From Atriophallophorus winterbourni (taxonomy: Eukaryota > Platyhelminthes > Trematoda > Plagiorchiida > Microphallidae): DNA of 64,000 nucleotides. Each line of letters opens with the position of its first letter. The stretch's first letter is position 1. The DNA lies in the NCBI GenBank assembly GCA_013407085.1, contig JACCGJ010023306.1:1-64000 (forward strand), in the 5' to 3' direction. Below are positions 12,603 through 24,600 of this stretch, one piece after another. Below the pieces are notes generated by a model. That model was not told the DNA's origin and searched no databases. It saw only the letters and a list, made by a program, of their open reading frames with translations. A program made the position numbers and the translations under genes.

Positions 12603-12698
12603 GCAAAGTATTCTGCGCTGTGTGCAGAAAAAGATGCAAAGGTGATATTCTGAAGGTCGAAGAACAATTTATTCACCACAAGTGCTTTCAGTGTACAA
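12603..12698 (+). CDS. abLIM exon a: LIM1 first zinc finger
   Basis: Acceptor CTCAG after a T-rich tract, donor A|GTAAGC. Starts with two bases of a split codon, so an upstream coding exon exists. Encodes KVFCAVC through the HHKCFQC cluster: the C-x2-C, H-x2-C and C-x2 ligands of LIM1. It ends in phase 1. Confidence 0.9.
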
Positions 12699-15600
12699 GT
12701 AAGCACCCACATATTGATCAAACGTAACAGAATGTCGTAAAAATCTACAGAAAGGCGGCTTCTTCATTCGCGATGCAAAGTTTTACTGTCCGGAAGATTA
12801 TCAGACTGAATTTGGCGTTAAATGTGAAGCATGTAACAAGTTTGTTGAAGGTGAAGTAGTTACAGTGCTCGGAAAAACTTTCCATTCACGTTGCTTCCGT
12901 TGTAAAGAATGCGGGTAAGGTGTTTAATATACACTTGCTGATATTGCTATTCCTATTAGAAATTGAATTCTAAATGCTTTGTTTGCAGTCGTCTCTTCGT
13001 TTCTGGCGAAAAAACAACAATACTCGATGGTGTTTATTATTGTACGGCTTGCACTACTGTGTTATCTCATGGAAATCGCCTTTTCGATAGTGGTGTTGGC
13101 TTAAGCAGTAAAGATCGTGGTGGGATACGTAGTCGCACGTTGCCTGCGGCTAGCACACCGTGTTCAAAGGGACTTCAAAACGGAGGGACCATACCTCACT
13201 TTGGTACTCAAAACCTAACCGGCATACACTCAGCTCCGTTTGCGGATGAGCAACTCACTGTCCAGGTGAACGGGAATGGCTTTACAAGTAAGCGTACTGA
13301 TGCGATAGCTTTTTGTTAGGACTGACCTTTAAATTGGCATTATGCTCTCAAACCTAAATCACTTATCATTTTCCATGTTTCTGCTTTGTTATTTTTCTAT
13401 TCGGTAATTGATTTGCCATCGATAGTGAGCTGCATGCGAAACACGCTGGAGTCTCACTGTTATTTCCATTTCTATGTTCATTTTCATATCTGTCTAGGTC
13501 TTGGCAACATGACAGTATCATAGCCCACGTGTAGTCTACAACTGTGTTGTACTTTGCCTGGATCAGGCTTCTGATTTCACACATATTCACTCGAGAACAA
13601 TTGCAGGAAATTTTAAATGATACGTGTTTGTCACCTAGTTACAAAATTTTACTCGATTATTATCATCATCGTTCGATTTTCGTTTTTCGCTCCTCGCTGA
13701 TCAACACATTTTCCCACATTTGCCAGTTCATTACATTTCAGTTGTTCTTCGACCAAATAAATCTTTAAATTGGGCACTTGCTTTCGATCGTTTAATTGCA
13801 ATCAACACCGATTTTTCGACCGTTAATTCCGCCCTGCTAATTGCCTGTCTGGGATGATTTGTTGGTTGATAAACTGTTTCCAAATTGATTGCATATCAAA
13901 TGGCCTTCTTGCTCTTGTTCTTCTTCTCGGGATCTCTATCCATTCGTTAATTTCGTTTGAACTCGATTTATGTTTGCGAAACAACTGTGGATTTGATTTA
14001 TGATTTTCACCCAAACATAAAGTATCCGATCGCCAATTTTGTCTATTTTGATCTTTATTGTTCATAATGTTTTCGCTTTTCGTTTTCCATTTATTGCGTC
14101 AGATTCCGATTTCGAGAAACACAGGATTCAGGTTAGTCCTTTTGAACTACTGCATTGGAAAATTTGAGCATTTGATTTCTCTGACTAGCCCGGTGTGTTC
14201 GTAAGATGACGAATTTTGTTACTCTAAAACTCGACTCGCATCATATTCTGTTTATTTTTACTCTCCCACACTCGATCTCGGCGGCTTCACTTTTTTGGTT
14301 GAAGTTAGAATCTATGATGTTGTTGTTGTTGGCCTCCTTCAGTCGATATCGAACATTGATGTACATCACAATCGCATGATTTTTTCATGCTGCACAGCTT
14401 TTCGAATGACTAAACAGTCCGATTCGGGAGGAACAATCTCTACCATAGCGATAGACAGTAGTCGGTCGTCAGCGTCAGTTGCACGACGGCGGCGTGATCT
14501 GTGCTCAGCAGCCAAGAACTGTATCTGCTGCTCTACAGCTTACGGACGACGCTTTACACAATGTCTCGAAAGTAAGCGGTCAAGAGCAAGTTCTTCCCAA
14601 CTCGTGGGATTTCGTATCTCTTTTGCAAACATCTTCGTACCGCAAGTGCGTTCTGTCCAATTGTTGACTTCCTGATTTCAACTCCCCGAAGAGTAGGTCT
14701 TTCAGAATAGGACTATTTTCCATTCTGTAGACGTGGTCAAGCCACCGTAGGCGGCTCTGCGTAATAGGGCGAACATGCTCCGTAGAGTAGCTTTTAAATG
14801 CACTTCTGTATTAGTCACTTTGTCCAACCACGATATGTTCAAGATACCACAAATGCTTCGTAGATGGAAAGCATTCAGCTTCCGTTCAACTCTTACGTGG
14901 TGTAACGTTGTAGAATATGATCCGCTTATCAATCTCCATGTCTAGCGAGAGGTTATCCGCAATGATTGAACCAAGATATGTGAACTGATGTACTGGTTCA
15001 AGCTGACAGTTTTCTACAGTGATGATTGGAGGCGATACAATCTAATGACCAAGGACTTCGGTTTTGCTCATGCTAATTGTTAGCCCAAAGTCTTTACATG
15101 TGGAAGAAAAACAGTTCATTTGCGACTGGAGGTGTTTCGGAGAGTGAGCAATAGTTGCTGCATCGTCGACATACAGCGGGTCACGGATTAGCAAATCCCG
15201 TACCTTGGTTTGTCCTCTCAACTAGTTCAAGTTAAAAGGCTTGCCTTGACTTCGCGTGGTAAGTAAATTCCTTCTGTTTGCGTCTAAAAGCATTTCTTCA
15301 GAAGTAAAGCAAAAACTGCCGAACAGCATTTGAGCAAGATCACACCATTATTTGACGCCTCGGTGAATTTCAAAGGCTTCTGAACTGCAACCGTTAAAAT
15401 GGACTGAGCCTTTCATGCCACAGTGAAACGAAATAATGAGTTGGGAGTCATTTTGAAAAGACCCTCCTTGCTGATGTAGTCGAATGCATTCGGTAAATCA
15501 ATAAAAACAGCGTATAATGACATAAGCTGTTCCCGACACTTTTCTTGAAGTTGTCTCAAGAAGAAGATCATGTCAACGGTTTATCTTCCCCGGTGGAAGC

Positions 15601-18600
15601 CACACTGAGATTAGGAGTAAACTATATCAGCTAAAACTTGTAGCCGGATAAGCAAGGCTTTAGCAAGCAATTTGCCTACAACATTCAGAAGGGAGATTTC
15701 TCGGTAATTGTTGCAGTCGACTCTATTACCTTTATTCTTCTTCGTGTCTTGCATCTCTTGTAGGACACTCCTGTCAGCACTGAAAAAAATTGAAGAGGCT
15801 GTAATAATGCTGTTCTACAGCATTTGATGAGCTCAGGTCGAATTCAGTCGTCATCAGGGGCCTTCCCATTCGCTAAGCGGTCGATTGTCCTATTGAGCTC
15901 ATCGAGAGTAGGATGAGTATCTAGATGTTCACTGGTTGACAACCGCTCAACATTTTCAAGTACATGCGGTAAAACCGTACTGTCCCTAGAGTAAAGAGAG
16001 GAGAAGTGCTCTTCTCTTGAATTCTGCCGACAATCGGGTTACCAGATGCAGACTTAATGGGAGCCGTTTTAAGTTTGTTTGGACCATCATACAAATTTCC
16101 ACTGTCTGCAGCTTTTTGGATACTGAGGCTAATTTCAGTCAAATAGTAATTTGCACATCGTCTTGCAGTCTGCTGGACCTTATTTATAGCTGCTGTAAAT
16201 TTTCATCGGTTGGCATACCTTTGAACTTCAAGAATGCTGACCGTTTCTCATCCAACACAGCAGTCATCTCAGAAGATTTGCTTCGAACCAGTCGCTCGTT
16301 CGAGCTTTCTTCGGACCGAAAGTGCAAAGTGCGACTCGCCATATGCAGCTTTTGAACGATTCCCAGTTTTCTGAAGCCGATTCGAGTGGGGTTGTCTTGT
16401 TGAACTCGGCTGCGAAGGCTTTTACAAATCGCGCAGATAGATTAGGTTCGCACATGCGAGTGACGTCTATCGTAGGCTTAGCAGATAATTTGTTGCTGTG
16501 AAATCTCGTGTGGGGAATCTTCCGTTTTGCACATACCAGTGAATGATCAGTGTCGCAGTCTGCGCTGTGATATGATCTGGTGAGGAGCATGCTTCCTATA
16601 TTCGTGCGCCTAACAAGAATATGATCAAACTGATGCCAATGCTTAGAGTGAGAATGTTTCCAAGAGACCTCATGCTGTGGATTTGTTTGAAAGAAAGTGT
16701 TAATGACATCGAACTGTGTGTACATTTCTAAAAAGCGTTGTCCATTTTCATTGGTTTTACCTACACCGAACCTCCCGAGACAGTTTTGCCAAGACTCGTA
16801 ATCTGCACGAACTCTGGCATTGTAATCGCCCAATACCACTAAACAGTTTTATAGTGGCACGTTTTTTGTGGACTGTTGTGAGGCTATGATAAACAGTCTA
16901 GGCCTGGGCAACCTGACAGTATCTCAGCCCACGTGCAGTCTCTGACTGTGCGGCACTTTGCCTGGATCAGGCTTGTGCTTTCATACCATACCATGATAAA
17001 AGCGTCTTTTTTGCAGGGGTTTCACAGAGCGTCGGCACATAAACGTAATTATATCAGTACTGCACTTCAGATTTAGAGTCCAAATCCGTTCGCTCCCGCT
17101 GCTGCTGGCTTCTGCTGCTTTTTATTAGCTGTTTCACACTGCAAACCCAACTCCATGCAGTCTAAGCTCATCAGAGCCCCTTCCTTTCCAAAGCGTGTAA
17201 TCTGTTTCTGTTAGCATACAAGCGTCTGGTAACCGCGCCTCTTGCAGAGCAGCCACGTCTACCTTCAGCCTTTTTAGTTCATTGTTCACCACGGCTGATT
17301 TTCTTACCCCTCTGATATTCGAGACGTCGTCGTCAAATCCTGGGAGCATGGACCGGACGTCCCATGTGCCCGTTTAAGTGCTGATCTGTTTTTTGTTAGT
17401 AATTCGGTTCGCTGGTGCGGAAAAATTTGGTCCGTCTGTCGGTTGATTCCTAAACCCGATGAGGATAGCAGACCGTGGCGAGACGGCACCTTATTCACTG
17501 AGGGCTGCCTAGCTTGAGGTCGGCGGTAGCCGTCAAATGAGACCTGAAAATCTCTTTCGGCGTCGGAAGCAGCTCCAGGCGCTGAGCTCTACGCCAGTCG
17601 AGCCATAGCTTTTAACCGGTATCTAATGCTTCCCGTGTTATTATCCATAGAATCGGAAAGGAGTGTCCTCTCCATTGATGCGTTGGGGATCTACGCTATG
17701 ACAGTTCAATAAAGAGAACTATCTGTTGCCCATGCAGCTAGTGCTCCCTCTCTATCTCACCACTAGAACCAAGGGAAAAGCTAGGCTGATACGCTTGGAC
17801 AATAATGCCGTCACAGGTCTCCGGCTCCGAGTTTTTCTCGTGGTTTACTCCTGAAGCCTTTCTATGATTGGATGTAGTCACAAGGTAGTGGAGGTTTGAG
17901 ATAATGGTTTTCCTTCCTCGAGGTAGACTTCCTTCATGGACTTACGAGCTCTACCTGCTTAAAGCAAACTGATTTTGAGGCGCAAGTCAACCGCCTTCAC
18001 CTCATCTTCTCTCAGTGGAAGCAGTTCCACCGGTTCACATAGGACCACGCGTGCAGGCCAGGAGCTGGACTTGGTGGTCAGAGGCTATATTAGACGCGTG
18101 CTATTAAAGCATTTTTAGAATTGGGGGCTCATCCCCAAAACCGTTTCAGCAGTGACAACCTTTTTGGTTATTGTCAGAGTCTATAAATGAGTAGAATATG
18201 ACGTTTAAAAAGCAGGACGGAAACATCCGACCAGTTTCACGGTTTTCGCCTCTCATCAGGCATGCGCATCTGTGACGTGACATTTGAACGTTAAATTCAT
18301 TTCTTTCCAAAGTCGAAGATTCTTTTATTTTCGTACACTCGTTTTTAAGCTCTTTATATTTAGCTATTTTATATTTCATGAAAAATGAACATGTGCACTT
18401 CTTAATATCTACATATCGACAAATGAATATGCTGAACCTGTTGTGCTGACTGTTGTCATGTTACATTCTTAACCCATTTTTGATTTACCTGAAAGGAAAG
18501 TGTCCACCTATCGTTTTGGCTACCATCATTCGCTGATCTTTTGGATGGGTTGAGTTTAGTGTATGCTGGAGTTGTCACTACCGTCAGCGATGGGCATTGC

Positions 18601-21600
18601 CCAATACTACATCGGAGCATTCTTACAATCTCTTAGTCCGCGTGTAGATTTTTAGGCCGCATGCTGGCGTTATCAGAAGCTTAATTTCCATCTCATAGCT
18701 TTCTCACGTGTTGTCCTACATAAATCCGAATGGCAAACTGAAATTCCGGGCTAATTTCGTGGACTTTATCTGTCTAGGCTTGGGCAACCTGACAGTATCT
18801 TAGCCCACGTGCAGTCTCTGACTGTGCGGCACTTTGCCTGGATGAGGCTTGTGCTTTCAAACCAAAAAACTATTTAAAAGAACAAAAGTTGAAAAGTCGC
18901 ATTGCCTGCTCCATTGGGTCGTTACCTGAATACGTTTCACAAGATAAACGGAAACTGACGGATATCTACCATTCCTGGATGTACAGGTGCAACGAATAAG
19001 CAATTGAGAATTGCACACCTGCGCCTATCGAAATGATACGCATACGAACCAAATACTGAAGTGCAACAGTAAAATGCCCATAGTGCACAAACACATCTGA
19101 GCCAAGACGCTTTTCACAAAAAGCGCAAACATAACAGCACAAATGAGTTAGTAAGATCGACTGAGAACTAGTTATTCAAGATGTTTCGCGTACCGAAGAC
19201 TTCATTATGAAAACCTGTTTTGTGTTTGCGCACCACTTGTTTTACATTATGGAAATTTTGGAATATTTACCGTGAGCATCCCCTCATATCACGCATTCGA
19301 TCTGTCGCTCCGTTGTTTGGTTGTTTGCTCAGTTTATGTGCGCAAGCAGCTTCGTGCAATAATTGATTAGTTATTAAACTCTTACGAATTTCGGTATGGG
19401 TTTTCTGCCTACTAAGTTTGCCATCGTGGAAGATTTCATTCGATGCATCGAAGGGATAGCGTTTATCACTGAACTTCTCATCGTAGAAACTTGTATCATT
19501 GACCGTATAACACCATTGCGCTAATGTCCCGTTAAACTGTAAGCCATCCGGAGGACCTAGCTGCATAAATATATGCGATTCGAAGTCTGTTTAAGCAATG
19601 GTCACTTATTGAATGACATGCTACCCTTATTTTACTATGCTTATGAATTCCGTCATACTATCTTAAAGTATTTTATCAGTGCTTTCTATCTTGGTTTTAA
19701 TCATAAGTGACATGATTGCTTATTCTTTTGCGTTGTATGGTATTTTCAGGGCACTTCCGACCACTTCATCGTCAACCCACATAGCGCGGACACACTCTTA
19801 TCCACACCACACAGGCACGCACTCTCGGGAGATTCACTTACTTACACCATTGGAGAACGCCGAGTTTTTCCTCCTGGAGTCGATTACGGCCGTCATTATC
19901 CTATCAGCTTCTTGAAACTGGCTGAACATGGCTTAACCGCAATCATGAGCAGTGAAGAAGTCCCGTTACAAGCAGGTCACACACACGACATGTCCCCCAC
20001 TCGCGATCACCTGTCGAGACGTGATGCGGCACGATCTACTGCTCCTTCTCGGTTTACTATGCCAACGCCAAGGATTGTAGGTACCCAGGATCCAAACCAC
20101 CACTCCAACCTTCCATCGAATGCGTTAACCTCTAAAGACGGGAGCAAATCTCCGCCAACCTATACTAGTCCATCTGGTTTCAGTTTAGCTACGTCGAATG
20201 CTCCGATTTCTTTCTCCGGGCGTCCGCGAAGAGACTTGTACGTGCGTCGTCGTGAGCTTTCTCCAGGTTCATCCTCGCTGAGCTCGAGTAATTTGACTCA
20301 TCCATCGCGCATTGTCCGCTCAGAAACCGTTGGCTCGCCTTTGGGTCATACAGATAAAAGTGAGCTTTCTGTGCCGTTTTGTTTCTATGCTTTGCAAACT
20401 CATCACGACCTACCAATTAATCGTTGCAAAACGGTTTTTCTTCTGACTAGTTTTGTTAGCAAAGAGAAAATAACATTTGCCTGTTCGATTAACTATAATA
20501 ATCGCTAGATTGAAAACTCTTGTTGCTATATAATTCGTCGTAAATGGACGTATGGAAGTGTGGTATAATGGTGGTGAACTTCCGAGATCTCTCGCTTCTC
20601 ATGTACTTACACCGATGATGTCATCTAGTTTGGTGACGGAAAGTCCGCGACTTATTATGCAAGCTTACGTTCACGAAGTCTCCTAAAACGGTTTCATTTT
20701 CCACATTTCTCTCCAAGTGTTGCCATTGCACGGATGATCGCAGCTGATTTGACTTGCTTCGGGTACTTCCTGATTTTTATTCAGCGTCCTGAGTGCGCAT
20801 AACTCTGGCTTGATCCCCTGAAATCTAATTCTTCAGTAATGCTTGCTCACCCGAACTACGCTCAATAGCGCTTCACTTGTGTACACTTATATAAGCACGT
20901 GACAGTACTTTCTCGCAAGGCTGCTCGGTGGTAAAGAAAGGTTACTCTGATGCATGTCATTTGGAACCCGTGAGAGTTGACTAGCTAGCTTTGCTCGTTT
21001 CTATACGTTCTAGTTGACGCGTGTGCGCCTTCGCTCAGTCTGTCGGCACTTACTCCTCTGCAAATGTCTGCTAGTTGTTTCTCTCTTGGAGTCCCTTTTA
21101 TCATGACCTTTTAAAAGTTGTCGATTTTCGTAGTGCATATGTTGATCAACGAATGAATGATCCGGCACTTAGTATGCGAACAATGACTATAAATTGGTTT
21201 AATGTTTGCCTACTATTTTGCATTTGTTAGTTTTTTAATCCGTTCCCTGTTTCTTTATACGTGTTTCATCCTCGCTCTCTTTTACGTTAGACTTAAATTG
21301 ATTTGAGGGGTGCTCGCATGTGGAATTGTGTATTAGCTCTATGCTACTGTGCAGATAATATCATGATAAATTGATTTGCCACCCATAGTGAGCTGAATGC
21401 ACGTTGGATCATCACTGCCATTTCTATTACTATTTGCGTATCGCATATCTGTCTAGTCCTGGGAAACTTGACAACATCTTATGGTATGGTATGGTATGAA
21501 AGCACAAGCCTGATCCAGGCAAAGTGCTGCACAGTCACAGACTGCACATGGGCTAAGATACTGTCAGGTTGCCCAGGCCTAGACAAATATGAGCAAGCAA

Positions 21601-24600
21601 AAAAAGGAAATGGTAGTGAGACTCCAGCCTGTTCCAGCATGCAGCTCACTACCTCTGGCAATCAATTTAGCACGGTGTTAGCCGTACAGCACAAAGTACT
21701 GCACGATTGCACGTCTTATCCCACGTACCATCTATTGCCGGAGCCCAAAATGTGTGGTGTAATACATGCACGCATCTCACTCGCCTCAAAATGTCTAATG
21801 TCTGTTGTTACTGAACAACTCACGAAATATTTATCTTCTTGATATTTTGCACCGTTTTGAGCTAAAATTTCAATGCTTTCAAATGTCCCTTTCAATTCTT
21901 GTTCTTGAAAATTTTGCAAAAATTCTCAGTGAACACCTATCAAGCCACTACATACGGTACGTTGTTTTTGTGATGATCACGTGATGTTATGTCGCGTGTT
22001 TACGAAGGTGGCAGGTGTAGTTCACGAGGTTTGAAAAAGTACACAAAGTTGTCCTTCACCTTACACCATGTACCTTTATGATGCTTATATTCCCCGCCCA
22101 AAGTTTGAGTGATTGAGTACAGGTCAATCGAAATGACAAATCGTTCGATTAAGATGAATTAGGTTGGTCATCGCTGTTCTGCTTGACTATAAAAATCTTT
22201 TCCAACGCCATTTGTCGTGTTATCAGAATTCGGAAACGTACTAACGCTAATATTTCCCTATGGGGTGCAGTCGTTTTTTGGTCTATTTTTAACTTGACGT
22301 AATGTTAAATCACGTGACATGGACGTCAGTTTTTTGACGTGATGAAGAATTCTCATGTTTTAAATCCCGATTGTCGGTTGAATTTGCGTTCAGCTTTTCG
22401 ATCGTCCCTGTTCTGCAAAATGTTTGATTTTCGGTGTGGTTGCCATCACTGAACTCGATAAGGGTTTTCGGAAGAACGTAATGTTATTTGCGGGAGGAAG
22501 CGGTGAAAAAGCTCTCAAATCATGCGGCTTGAAATCATCAGGTTCGAATCACACTCTGGTATAGAGTTGCTTCTGACGATACTCTTGAAAATAAGCAACA
22601 CTTGGTGAATTGAGACACTGTCAGGTTGCCGAGATTTGAGTGTGATGTGTAAGAGAGTGACGGATGTTGTGTCCTCTTCTCGCATGCTCCTAGTGCCAAT
22701 CGATTCAGTTTTGTGAAACCGATATGTATCTGCTCGGGGTGTTAGGCCATAAACATTATTATCGGGTTGTTTTCATTGGCTTACTTGATTGGTTTAGATC
22801 CGCGCTGTGTACTTGCTATCTACTAGCAGTTTGGTGTGTTTCTTTTAACACTGGTTTCAAAACAATTTTGTTTTTCCAATATACTTTGGAAAGCATTGTC
22901 TTTAATGGACAACAAATATGAACGACTGCAGAAGCATACTTTTGTTTTTCTCGTATTCGGTTTACTGCGGTAGATCTTTGATGAACGCACTACACACTGC
23001 TGACAGAATGATAAATGTTTGTCCGTGCGTCGGGACCAATTTCCATCATTTATAATTAATGCATCATATTTGCACACGTTTTTCATTCGTTTTTCTTCAT
23101 TAAAAGTTCGTATCGGATCACGATCGGCTTCGAATACTGGGCGCAAAAGAGGTAAGCCCGACACTCGTGTATGCTGGAACTCTTCGTAGAATCTCAACTA
23201 CTCATGTTCTCCCTAGTTTTTCCTTATTTAAATCGAATATTTGATTTCCTCGATTTGTCCTTCAAGCTACGCAAAACTGGAATGTCCATTCGTGTCAAGA
23301 TAATGCTGGGTTCGAACCCACACATGTCCTCTACACTGGTTTTTATCTGACACAGGCTTTTATTGCTATCGTGCTAACATTGAACGACTTCGACCGCTAG
23401 CAAAACTAATCAATGCGCTCTCTGTTCATTTTTATCTTGTTTTTGTAAAATAATTCTCATTGGTTTTATTATGCCCCGCCCCAGCCCCGATAAGAGATTT
23501 TCTGTCTACTGCTTATCTTCTGCCGGGGTTCAGATGGCGTAAGCAATAAATTTCCTGTTTGCTAGCTTGTGGGTTGATGATATTCACAACCATACCTGTC
23601 TTCTCTGGTTTAAATTCACGAGTCAACGTTTTAGTGACCGACTAAATGTTCATCCAGAAATTGGTTTGCATTGCTTAATTCAGTTCTCAATGGATTTGAA
23701 TGCTATCAACAGAGATTTTGGTTATTCAAGAAACCCTTCCCTATTGTGTTCTAGTCAATTGTATCTTTCTGTCGGTAGTACTACCTGTGAATAAGAATCA
23801 GTCTCAGTCTGGAATGCTCTTTGTTCTTTGCTGAACTCGCTTGGATGGTTCACCAGGGAATGGAAATCTGCAGCTGATTGGCAAACTCGCAACCTCTTTG
23901 GCCTTTATATTCATTATAATTGGTTTATTTTTGCTGATATTCGTTTCGTAACCCTACTTGTTATTTATCGATTTGCTCAGCTTACCCTCTTTGTTTTCCA
24001 CTTTTCTCTTCTGCACAAGGTATGACAATGCTCGGTAAGTCTGGTAATTGTGTCTCCGTTTTCTCCGGGGTTTTTATTCCGCTCATTATTCAGCGTGATT
24101 AAGCTGATGTTGAGCTTGGGCAAGAAGAGCTTTACTTGTCTGCTTGTGAAATCTCTAGCCCATTATTGACAGCTCACCGAGGCCTTCCCATCCTCTACGC
24201 GGTACGCGCACAATGACGCTTCGAGTATCGTCTTCCCTGATTGTATTAGATTAGCATTTTTCCGAGGCATTGATTTTGTTGTATTAATGCTATCATTCAA
24301 GCGAAAAAATGCAAGAAAAAATCGAACGGGTGACTTTGACGGACTTCAGATTTTATTCATTCGATGATTATTTTCATGGAACGATCCCATGTGAACATTC
24401 TTGTTGCTCTCATATATTACAACGCGGTTTTTGGGTGTAATCGAAGCTGTTTCGTCTTTGGTTATCGGGGATTACCTGATGTTAAACGTGAGCTATAAAG
24501 CTAGGTTACATCGAAATTCAATAGTCTGCCTTTCTTCGTCTTATCGTTTCGATCTTTGTTAACCGTTATGGGCCATAACATTCTGTCTCAAGAATTCTGT

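Noticed and set aside
12745..12760. Acceptor CTACAG at 12750 for exon b
   Set aside because: It would break the frame and remove the LIM1 Cys and the residues before GGFF.
22823..23197. 124-codon minus-strand frame
   Set aside because: No recognisable motif or splice boundaries; kept as probable chance.
23305..23335. B-box-like GGGTTCGAACCC
   Set aside because: No A box or tRNA fold at the required distance; could be an old SINE scrap.
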